Part shown: one piece after another, positions 9,007 to 15,948 of the stretch | How positions within the stretch are numbered: position 1 is the stretch's first letter | Layout of the letters: each line of letters starts with the position of its first letter | Source: UMGS1696 sp964634795 | Lineage (GTDB): Bacteria > Bacillota > Clostridia > Oscillospirales > CAG-272 | Direction of reading: 5' to 3' | DNA: 49,583 nucleotides | Assembly (NCBI GenBank): GCA_964634795.1 | Contig: CAZWLL010000011.1 | Coordinates: 1-49,583, forward strand | Made by a program: the position numbers and the translations under genes | Notes under the pieces: generated by a model | What the model saw: the letters and a program-made list of their open reading frames with translations, nothing else | Told to the model about the DNA's origin: nothing | Databases searched by the model: none

Positions 9007-10296
9007 ATGGAAATAAACGAACTGATTTCACGTATCGGTAACGCCGATATTTCCGCCGATGAGCGACTTGAAGCTTTATCGGAAATCATGAAAAAGGTAA
9101 ATAGCGGTGAAATCGCTAAACCCGAGGAAGGAATATTTGTGAATAACCATATTCACACAACATATTCTTTCTCACCGTATACCCCTACATCCGCGCTTTT
9201 TAACGCATGGCGCGCAGGACTCAGGACAGCAGGCATAATGGACCACGACAGTGTCGGAGGTATGCGTGAATTTATCCGTGCGGGAGAAATTATCGGAATG
9301 CCGATTACCTGCGGCTTCGAATGCAGAGTGAATGTAGATACCACTCCCCTCGTCGGAAAAAAGATAAACAATCCCGATCAGTGCTCCTGCGCTTATCTTG
9401 CAATGCACGGTATTCCTCATCAGAGCATAGATAAAGCGGAGAGCGTATTAAAAGGCCTGCGCGAAAAGAGAAACATCCGCAACCGCAAGATGTGTCAAAA
9501 AATTACCGAACTGACGGGTGAATTCGGTATAGAGCTTGATTTTGACAAAGATGTTTATCCGCTCTCCAAAGCAGATGAAGGCGGAAGCGTTACCGAAAGA
9601 CATATATGCTATGGTCTCACAAAGAAAATCACAGCAAAGTATACGGACAGAAATGCGGCATGTGATTTCATAGACAGCCTTTGCGGCAAGAAAATGGCCG
9701 ATAAAACAAGACAGAAGCTTATCACCGCACCCGATAATTTTTACGAATATGACATACTCGGAGTACTTAAGAGTAGCTTGGTTGAAAAGTTTTATGTTCC
9801 CGCAACCGATGAGTGCATGAACATACGTGAGTTCACAAGATTCGCAAAAGAACTCGGCGCGATTTCGGCATACGCATACCTCGGTGATGTCGGAGAATCT
9901 CCAACAGGCGATAAAAAAGCTCAGAAATTCGAGGATGATTACCTCGACTTGCTGTTTGATACACTGAAGGATTGCGGTTTCAATGCGGTTACATATATGC
10001 CGTCGAGAAACACCGCGGAACAGCTCAGCCGTGTAATGAAGCTCTGTGCCGACAACGGATTCTTCCAGATATCGGGAGAAGACATAAATTCTCCGCGCCA
10101 GTCTTTCATATGCGAAGCACTTACAAAGTATCCTCACCTTATGACAGCTACATACGCACTTATCGGACATGAGAAAGCCGCAACTGAAGACTTAAAGAAT
10201 GCTATGTTCTCGGATGAGACAGTCCAAAAATATCACGATCTCGAAAACAGAATAAAGATTTACTCGGAATATGCCTTAAACGGCACTAAAATATGA
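9007..10296 (+). CDS. PHP-domain metal-dependent hydrolase
   Basis: A 429-residue protein with a PHP (polymerase and histidinol phosphatase) domain. H48-x-H50 in NNHIHTTYS, the D79-H80-D81 cluster in IMDHDS and downstream acidic and histidine residues are the expected metal ligands. It lacks a polymerase domain, so a phosphoesterase of a small molecule is likely; the substrate is unknown. The gene lies directly upstream of the aldolase/dehydrogenase fusion, with 14 bases between stop and the chosen start, suggesting that the two act in one sugar-phosphate pathway. AAGGTG precedes the ATG. Confidence 0.82.
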   Translation: MEINELISRIGNADISADERLEALSEIMKKVNSGEIAKPEEGIFVNNHIHTTYSFSPYTPTSALFNAWRAGLRTAGIMDHDSVGGMREFIRAGEIIGMPITCGFECRVNVDTTPLVGKKINNPDQCSCAYLAMHGIPHQSIDKAESVLKGLREKRNIRNRKMCQKITELTGEFGIELDFDKDVYPLSKADEGGSVTERHICYGLTKKITAKYTDRNAACDFIDSLCGKKMADKTRQKLITAPDNFYEYDILGVLKSSLVEKFYVPATDECMNIREFTRFAKELGAISAYAYLGDVGESPTGDKKAQKFEDDYLDLLFDTLKDCGFNAVTYMPSRNTAEQLSRVMKLCADNGFFQISGEDINSPRQSFICEALTKYPHLMTATYALIGHEKAATEDLKNAMFSDETVQKYHDLENRIKIYSEYALNGTKI

Positions 10297-10310
10297 AAGG
10301 AAATAAGAAT

Positions 10311-12263
10311 ATGCTTGAAACACTCGTAGAATTATCAAATAAATACGGCAAGCAGCATGAATATGTTCTTGCCGGAGGCGGAAATACCTCATACAAAACA
10401 AGCGACACGATTTACGTAAAAGGAAGCGGAACATCCCTCGCTAAAATCACTGAAGAAGGCTTTGTTAAAATCAACCGTGCCGAGCTTGAGAAAATATGGA
10501 CAAATGTATACTCGGATAATCAGGCTGAAAGAGAAGCTCAGGTTTTGTCCGACATGATGGCATCGAGAATGCCAGGCGAGGAATCAAAGCGTCCCTCTGT
10601 AGAAACACTGCTGCATGATTTGTTCCCGCAGAAATATGTTCTTCATGTTCATCCCTGCGCAATAAACGCCCTTACATGCTCGAACAACGGCAAATCGGAT
10701 ATGCAGAAGCTTTTCCCGAATGCCGTATGGGTTGATGAGTGTGAACCGGGATATATCCTTGCCACACACTGCAAGGCTGTGCTTGACGAGCATAAAAAGG
10801 AAACAGGAAAGGATACCGAGGTTGTTTTCCTTCAGAATCACGGAATATTCTTCGCATCCGATACAGAGGATGGCATTGATTCTCTCGTAAATGATGTTAT
10901 GAGCAAAATCAAAGCAATCGTCGGTGAATATCCCGACTTTACTCCAGTAGATGAAGCGGAAAGAAATACCGCAGCAGCTGCTGTTGCTCCCATGATAAGA
11001 ATGGCATATGCATCCGACGGAAAAGCATTCGTGAAGTTTGCCGCCGATAAAACGGTTCTCGGATATGCACAGTCACGTGAAGCCTTCGAGGTACTGCGTG
11101 CTCCTCTCACACCCGACCACATCGTATACTGCAAGGCTGAGCCTCTCTTCATTGAAAATACAGATGCGGACAGCATAAAGACTGCGTTTGCTGAACTCGA
11201 GGCAAGACGCGGATTCAAGCCGAAGGTCGTTTTCGTAAAGAATGTCGGAATGTTTACTGTCGGCAAAACAATGAAGGAAGCCGAGACTGCTCTTGATGTA
11301 TGGCGTGATGCTATGACAATTACAACTCTCGCATCATCATTCGGCGGCGTGCGTCATATGGCTGACAATATGGCTGACTTTATCGTAAACTGGGAAGTTG
11401 AGAGCTACAGAGCAAAAGTAAGCTTAAAGGCAGACACACAGAAAAAGCTCGCAGGCAAGATTGCTATAGTAACAGGAAGTGCACAAGGCTTCGGTGCGGG
11501 AATAGCCGAATACCTTGCAGGTGAAGGCGCGGCTGTTGTTATCGCAGATATGAATTTTGCGGGAGCACAGGCAACCGCGGAAAAAATCGCCGATGAATAT
11601 AAGACACCGACACTCGCCGTATCGGCAAACGTATCCGATGAGGACAGTGTCAGAGAGATGATAGAAAAGACAGTTCTCGCATTCGGCGGACTTGATATAT
11701 TTGTCAATAACGCGGGAATAGTAAGAGCAGGTTCACTCGAGGATATGACCAAGAAGAACTTTGAACTTGTTGCGTCTGTCAACTATACCGCATATTTCCT
11801 CTGCGCAAAGTACTCCTCTGCCGTTATGAAGAAGCAAAGAGAAGTGTCTCCCGAATACATGGCTGATATCATTGAAATAAACTCTAAGTCCGGTCTGGCA
11901 GGCTCGAATAAGAACTTCGCGTATGCGGGAAGCAAATTCGGCGGTATAGGACTTACTCAGTCGTTTGCGCTTGAGCTCGCTCCCTACGGAATAAAGGTAA
12001 ACGCGGTTTGCCCCGGCAACTTCCTTGACGGTCCGCTGTGGTCCGACCCGGAAAAGGGACTCTTTGTTCAATATTTGCATGCGGGTAAGGTTCCGGGAGC
12101 TAAGACAGTAGCCGATGTACGCGCATTTTACGAGGCTAAGGTACCGCTCGGAAGAGGATGCCGTATTGAGGATGTAGCAAAAGCTGTTCTTTATATTATC
12201 GATCAGAAATACGAAACAGGACAGGCTGTGCCCGTAACAGGCGGACAGGAAATGCTCAAATAA
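10311..12263 (+). CDS. Bifunctional class II aldolase / short-chain dehydrogenase
   Basis: A 650-residue two-domain enzyme. Residues 1-375 form a class II (zinc-dependent) aldolase/epimerase domain with AGGGNTSYK, the H112-x-H114 zinc ligands and H177 in QNHGIFF. Residues 380-650 form an NAD(P)-dependent SDR domain with TGSAQGFG (388-395), NNAG, and catalytic Y538 and K542 in YAGSK. The fusion resembles rhamnulose-1-phosphate aldolase/lactaldehyde dehydrogenase (RhaD/RhaEW, YuxG) proteins, but no rhamnose genes are nearby, so the substrate is open. The start at 10311 was chosen because the ATG at 10293 overlaps the upstream stop and sits inside the Shine-Dalgarno element GAAAGGA. Confidence 0.88.
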   Translation: MLETLVELSNKYGKQHEYVLAGGGNTSYKTSDTIYVKGSGTSLAKITEEGFVKINRAELEKIWTNVYSDNQAEREAQVLSDMMASRMPGEESKRPSVETLLHDLFPQKYVLHVHPCAINALTCSNNGKSDMQKLFPNAVWVDECEPGYILATHCKAVLDEHKKETGKDTEVVFLQNHGIFFASDTEDGIDSLVNDVMSKIKAIVGEYPDFTPVDEAERNTAAAAVAPMIRMAYASDGKAFVKFAADKTVLGYAQSREAFEVLRAPLTPDHIVYCKAEPLFIENTDADSIKTAFAELEARRGFKPKVVFVKNVGMFTVGKTMKEAETALDVWRDAMTITTLASSFGGVRHMADNMADFIVNWEVESYRAKVSLKADTQKKLAGKIAIVTGSAQGFGAGIAEYLAGEGAAVVIADMNFAGAQATAEKIADEYKTPTLAVSANVSDEDSVREMIEKTVLAFGGLDIFVNNAGIVRAGSLEDMTKKNFELVASVNYTAYFLCAKYSSAVMKKQREVSPEYMADIIEINSKSGLAGSNKNFAYAGSKFGGIGLTQSFALELAPYGIKVNAVCPGNFLDGPLWSDPEKGLFVQYLHAGKVPGAKTVADVRAFYEAKVPLGRGCRIEDVAKAVLYIIDQKYETGQAVPVTGGQEMLK

Positions 12264-12344
12264 GAGCGGCTGAATATTGGACGGCTTTAACGATTCGGTT
12301 TTACACCGTCCGAAGCAATTATATCAGACACAAAATTAATTATT

Positions 12345-12378
12345 CAATATACCACCGCATTCTTGCGGTGGTATATTG
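12345..12378 (+). terminator. Perfect 15-bp hairpin after the aldolase gene
   Basis: CAATATACCACCGCA and its exact complement flank a TTCT loop. There is no strong T run after it on the plus strand, so it may end transcription weakly or protect the 3' end. The rest of 12264-12424 shows no gene. Confidence 0.6.
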
Positions 12379-12424
12379 GTAATATTGCACATAAACTTCC
12401 GTGACATCTTAGCATTGTTGCACG

Positions 12425-12453
12425 TTGACACATTGACTTAAAAAATGTATAAT
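12425..12453 (+). promoter_or_regulatory. Perfect-consensus promoter of the blaI-like operon
   Basis: TTGACA (12425-12430), a 17-base spacer and TATAAT (12448-12453). A promoter this strong is expected to need a repressor, which fits the BlaI-type gene it drives. Confidence 0.88.
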
Positions 12454-12473
12454 AAATTATATTGATTAATTTG

Positions 12474-12493
12474 ATACATTGTTGTTGATGTAT
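12474..12493 (+). promoter_or_regulatory. Candidate BlaI-type operator
   Basis: ATACAT and ATGTAT form a perfect inverted repeat with an 8-base spacer, containing the TACA/TGTA half-sites recognised by BlaI/MecI repressors. It lies just after the presumed transcription start. The spacing differs from the classical staphylococcal site, so the assignment is tentative. Confidence 0.45.
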
Positions 12494-12544
12494 TACAAAA
12501 ACGTAAACAATGAAAAGGAGGCATAGCTGCGATACTATCCGTAT

Positions 12545-12955
12545 GTGGCTGACAATATGAGAGGAAGAAGAAAAACAGTTAAAATCTCCGAAGCTGAGTG
12601 GAGCATAATGAAGGTACTCTGGGATGGCTGTGAAAAAAACGATCGCGGCATGACCCTGGGTGAAATAGTTCAGGAGCTCACCAAAACAACAGGATGGAGC
12701 AACACCACCATACGCACGCTTGTTATAAGACTCGCCGAGAAAGATGCGGTTGAAATCGATAAGACAACGGGCGTTTACAAGTATACTCCGAAAACCACAA
12801 AGAGCGAGTGCGTAAAATACGAAATAGACTCGTTTGTTGAGAGGGTATTCGATAATTCGGCGTATAATCTTATGGCGTCTCTTCTGCGAGAGGGAAAACT
12901 CAGTAAAAAGGAAAAAAAAGACATTATGGCAATCTTAAACGAGATTGAAGACTGA
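12545..12955 (+). CDS. BlaI/MecI/CopY-family transcriptional repressor
   Basis: A 136-residue winged-helix repressor of the penicillinase-repressor family. EAEWSIMKVLWD at the N terminus and the TTIRTLVIRL recognition helix are characteristic, and the C-terminal half is the helical dimerisation region that the partner protease cleaves. The M56 protease gene follows 21 bases later. The frame is shown from a GTG. The only strong Shine-Dalgarno (AAAAGGAGG at 12513-12521) is 23 bases upstream and would suit a CTG at 12527, in the same frame, better than the GTG at 12545 or the ATG at 12557. The start is therefore unsettled by up to 10 residues. Confidence 0.9.
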   Translation: MADNMRGRRKTVKISEAEWSIMKVLWDGCEKNDRGMTLGEIVQELTKTTGWSNTTIRTLVIRLAEKDAVEIDKTTGVYKYTPKTTKSECVKYEIDSFVERVFDNSAYNLMASLLREGKLSKKEKKDIMAILNEIED

Positions 12956-12976
12956 GCATTTTACTTGGAGCGACCC

Positions 12977-15340
12977 ATGACAGAATTCCTAATTCTGCTT
13001 TTGATGCAGGTTACGGTATTTTCATCCGTGACCGCGTTTATAATCATAGCCGTTAAGCAAATATTTAAGTGCAGAATCCCACCGTTCATCGGAATGATTA
13101 TGTGGGTTGTTCTTCTTGCACGCCTTGTTTGTCCGATTTTTCCCGAGAGCAGGCTGTCGGTATATAATCTGATACCTGTCGGAAGGGAAATAATGTACTC
13201 TCTGACAAATGATATCGGTGATGAACTTGAGAGTTACGAATCCGAAAAGAGCATAGAAGAAAACCCTTATGTTATCGTTACGGCAAGAGAAGCACAGCAA
13301 GCCATTGAAAATTCCGAAAAAATTACCGAAGAAAAAGAATCTCCCGTTACAATCGGCGAATACCTGATAAACGATATAGGAGAGGAAGCACATGACAACG
13401 CTAATAAAATAAATTTGTATGTGCTTTGGGTATATGCCGTCGGAGCGGCTTTATGTGTGACGGTTAACACCTTTGTATATGTTTACGCAAAGAAAAAGGT
13501 GTTAAAGCAATCGTTTCCGTGTACCGATACCGAACTGCTGCAAATATATAAGCTTACAGCCGAAAAATTAAAAATCAGCGATAAAAATCTGCCACAGCTG
13601 CGCATAGGCGACAACGCAATGCTGGCGGGATGTGTTAAGTCATCCGTAATCTGCCGTGATGATATGAGTGAGATGGAGGCAAGGTGTGTATTCGCACACG
13701 AGCTCAGCCATTACAAGCATAACGACAATTTTATGATAATCTTTTCGTCATATGTGGCATGTATGTTTTGGTATAATCCGTTAATTTGGATTGTCAAAAA
13801 AATGCTGAGAAATGACGTTGAGGTGCTGTGTGATTATCGCACCATCGATTATTTCGAAATGTCGGCGGCAGTATATGCGAGAATGATATGCCGCCATTCG
13901 CTTTACAACGAAACGGCTGATGCCGGATGCAATATGTCGGCAAAGGGAAGAAGTCTTAAAGCAAGACTGCGCAGCATATCGCATAAGAAAAACAAAAAGT
14001 TTATTTCACGTACAGCATCGTTTGCGTTATGCGCGGTAATGATAGCGGTTTGCCTGACGAATCCTATCATTTCGCAAAACAGCGATTATGATGCTTACAT
14101 TGAAAACTTTTCGGCGGATTCCGGTGTCAGTGAGAGAGTATTGCAGCTCTCCGACAGGGTAATTGTTTCGGATTACCTTGAAAATGCCGCGGTTCTTATC
14201 GAGAAAAAAATGTCTGCCGAGCACAGACAGAAAATCGGCAACGGAAGTCTCGAAAAATTCAAGAGAACAGTGGCAAACAGCGGATATTTTGAAACGGAAA
14301 TTGTAAATTCCGTCAGCGGTTTAAGAAGTGACGATATTTTAACAGTCGAATCATGTGCGGTAATAAATTATTGCATAGCATATCTCATAACCGACGGTAA
14401 TATTAATACGCAGAATATTTCTTTGTCTTTGCTTCCGGAGTATATTTCGGTAGAGAAAATGAACGGTGTTTTGTCGGGATTGACATCAGCCGAAGCCGAG
14501 TCATTGCTCATGTGTTACAACAAGGGCGTTGAAGGTGCGGATGTAACTTTCCAGAGATACTACACATCCTCTATGATGAAATTAATCCTTCAGAGAATAA
14601 ACGATGATTGGGCAAGAAGAAAATTCTACGAATTTTATACCGAGATTGACTCATCTGCATTTGCAGCGGGAGGATACAGCGCTGACATTGTAAATATCGA
14701 CAGTCTGATTAAAAACAACAGTTCATTTTATGTTCTCGATTCTGATGTTACCGCAGTAGAAGAAACATCCCTCAGAAACATTCTCGGCGCGGCAATAGCG
14801 GGACAAAGAAGCGATGTTTATTACCTGAAGGATCGTGAAGACGGATGCACGGCGGAAATCGCAGAGGTGTTATTCGGAAAAAGCGGATATACCGTTGAGA
14901 AGATGCTGAGCGAATATTCCGAAATCGGCGAAACAACATACACATATTTGACTAAAGAAAAATGTGCGGTGCTGAGTCGTTCGAGATTGAATTCAATCGA
15001 AAAACGTCTTAGCGGAACATCTTATTCTGTTTTCGATTATTTTGAGCGTTTAACAGATGAGAACGGAGATTACATAGCATATTTCGCTTTGTCCGATGAA
15101 AACGGAATCGAAAATGTGCTGTCTATTCTCAACAGTATGACTTATGCGAAAATACGCGATGACACTCCGATTATTGTAGGATTGCACGATGGTGAAATCA
15201 GTTCCGCAATCGGAAAAGTCTACAGCTTAGGCTTAATAGATTCAACTGACGGTGTGATAGATTCGCATCAAATAGTATCCTCGGGTGAGAGTATTATGTA
15301 CGCGTATCGCATAATAGCATATGCCGTAAATCTTTATTAA
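12977..15340 (+). CDS. M56-family membrane metalloprotease sensor (BlaR1-like) with unusual ectodomain
   Basis: A 787-residue membrane protein, the signalling partner of the upstream repressor. Membrane helices lie near residues 4-26, 32-55, 140-165, 250-275 and 347-366. The zinc protease motif is H241-E-L-S-H245 with a further acidic residue downstream, as in M56 peptidases. In BlaR1 and MecR1 the last helix leads to a penicillin-binding sensor domain. Here the roughly 420-residue extracytoplasmic region shows no SxxK...KTG set and matches nothing I recognise, so the signal is probably not a beta-lactam bound in the classical way. The ATG at 12977 has GGAG six bases upstream and is preferred to the TTG at 12965. 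No obvious target gene is adjacent. Confidence 0.85.
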   Translation: MTEFLILLLMQVTVFSSVTAFIIIAVKQIFKCRIPPFIGMIMWVVLLARLVCPIFPESRLSVYNLIPVGREIMYSLTNDIGDELESYESEKSIEENPYVIVTAREAQQAIENSEKITEEKESPVTIGEYLINDIGEEAHDNANKINLYVLWVYAVGAALCVTVNTFVYVYAKKKVLKQSFPCTDTELLQIYKLTAEKLKISDKNLPQLRIGDNAMLAGCVKSSVICRDDMSEMEARCVFAHELSHYKHNDNFMIIFSSYVACMFWYNPLIWIVKKMLRNDVEVLCDYRTIDYFEMSAAVYARMICRHSLYNETADAGCNMSAKGRSLKARLRSISHKKNKKFISRTASFALCAVMIAVCLTNPIISQNSDYDAYIENFSADSGVSERVLQLSDRVIVSDYLENAAVLIEKKMSAEHRQKIGNGSLEKFKRTVANSGYFETEIVNSVSGLRSDDILTVESCAVINYCIAYLITDGNINTQNISLSLLPEYISVEKMNGVLSGLTSAEAESLLMCYNKGVEGADVTFQRYYTSSMMKLILQRINDDWARRKFYEFYTEIDSSAFAAGGYSADIVNIDSLIKNNSSFYVLDSDVTAVEETSLRNILGAAIAGQRSDVYYLKDREDGCTAEIAEVLFGKSGYTVEKMLSEYSEIGETTYTYLTKEKCAVLSRSRLNSIEKRLSGTSYSVFDYFERLTDENGDYIAYFALSDENGIENVLSILNSMTYAKIRDDTPIIVGLHDGEISSAIGKVYSLGLIDSTDGVIDSHQIVSSGESIMYAYRIIAYAVNLY

Positions 15341-15350
15341 ATTTAAAATC

Positions 15351-15384
15351 AAAACTGCCGGCAGTAAAATGTCGGCAGTTTTTT
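15351..15384 (+). terminator. Terminator after the M56 protease gene
   Basis: AAAACTGCCG pairs perfectly with CGGCAGTTTT across a 12-base loop and continues into TTTT. Confidence 0.85.
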
Positions 15385-15387
15385 ATC

Positions 15388-15436
15388 GAGCAAACGAAAA
15401 GACTCGCTCACTGAACGAGCTTTTCGACTTTTGCTC
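15388..15436. other. Long imperfect palindrome
   Basis: GAGCAAA...TTTGCTC, GAAAAG...CTTTTC and CTCG...CGAG nest inside one another, giving a stem of about 17 pairs with small internal loops. It has no T tract and lies between the upstream terminator and the csoR promoter. It may be a second bidirectional stop or a protein-binding site. Confidence 0.4.
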
Positions 15437-15468
15437 GGTTGAAGTGAAGAAAAATTATATATTTCCGC

Positions 15469-15497
15469 TTGCAATATACCGGGGCAGGGTATATAAT
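15469..15497 (+). promoter_or_regulatory. csoR-copA promoter
   Basis: TTGCAA (15469-15474), a 17-base spacer and TATAAT (15492-15497). One CsoR-type palindrome fills the spacer and another lies immediately downstream, so bound repressor would block RNA polymerase. Confidence 0.85.
15476..15492. promoter_or_regulatory. CsoR operator 1 (in promoter spacer)
   Basis: ATACC and GGTAT arms around GGGGCAG, a 17-base G-rich palindrome of the CsoR type, between the -35 and -10 elements. Confidence 0.7.
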
Positions 15498-15501
15498 ATT
15501 A

Positions 15502-15518
15502 ATACCCGGTAGGGGTAT
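15502..15518. promoter_or_regulatory. CsoR operator 2 (at transcription start)
   Basis: ATACCC and GGGTAT arms around GGTAG, the classical CsoR palindrome, centred near the expected +1. Its centre lies 26 bases from that of operator 1. Confidence 0.85.
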
Positions 15519-15542
15519 ACTGGATTGATTCGGAGGCAAAAA

Positions 15543-15869
15543 ATGGATAATGAGAAAAAATGCTGCTGCTCGTGTCACAAGGGCGCGTGTCATACAAATA
15601 AAGAACGGTCCCCTGAGGAATATAAAAAATTAATCAATCGTCTCAATCGCATTGAAGGACAAATACGCGGAATTAAGGGTATGGTTGAAAATAATGCGTA
15701 TTGCCCTGATATTATGATTCAGGTCTCGGCAGTAAATGCCGCTCTCAGCGCATTCAATAAAGAGCTGCTTGCAAACCACATAAAAACCTGTGTGGTGAAC
15801 GACATTCGTGACGGACGCGATGATATTGCCGATGAGCTTGTCGACACGCTCGGAAAAATTATCAAGTAA
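15543..15869 (+). CDS. csoR: Copper-sensing repressor CsoR
   Basis: A 108-residue all-helical copper-sensing repressor. It represses its own operon until Cu(I) binds the Cys-His-Cys site; the ligands are C54 (NAYCPDI), H79 and C83 (NHIKTC), in the spacing used by CsoR, so nickel- or formaldehyde-type homologues are unlikely. The N terminus carries an extra cysteine and histidine cluster, CCCSCHKGACH (residues 7-17), not needed for the CsoR fold and possibly an additional metal-binding tail. GGAGG precedes the ATG at 15543; the earlier TTG at 15525 would place coding sequence close to the operator and is rejected. copA follows after 79 bases. Confidence 0.93.
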   Translation: MDNEKKCCCSCHKGACHTNKERSPEEYKKLINRLNRIEGQIRGIKGMVENNAYCPDIMIQVSAVNAALSAFNKELLANHIKTCVVNDIRDGRDDIADELVDTLGKIIK

Positions 15870-15948
15870 TGCATGCATGTTTATTTTGAAATTATATGTG
15901 ACAGTGAATTTTAAGTTGTTCAGAGTATATTAAGGAAAGGAAATATCA

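Noticed and set aside
9448..10170. Long antisense reading frames opposite real genes (for example 240 codons here, 313 codons at 16551-17492 and 326 codons at 20983-21963)
   Set aside because: They mirror genes with clear family motifs on the plus strand, lack ribosome sites, and have compositions expected of shadow frames.
10293..10310. ATG at 10293 as start of the aldolase fusion
   Set aside because: It overlaps the upstream stop, lies inside the GAAAGGA ribosome site, and would add MKGNKN, the same six residues that the Shine-Dalgarno region yields before pfkA at 20750.
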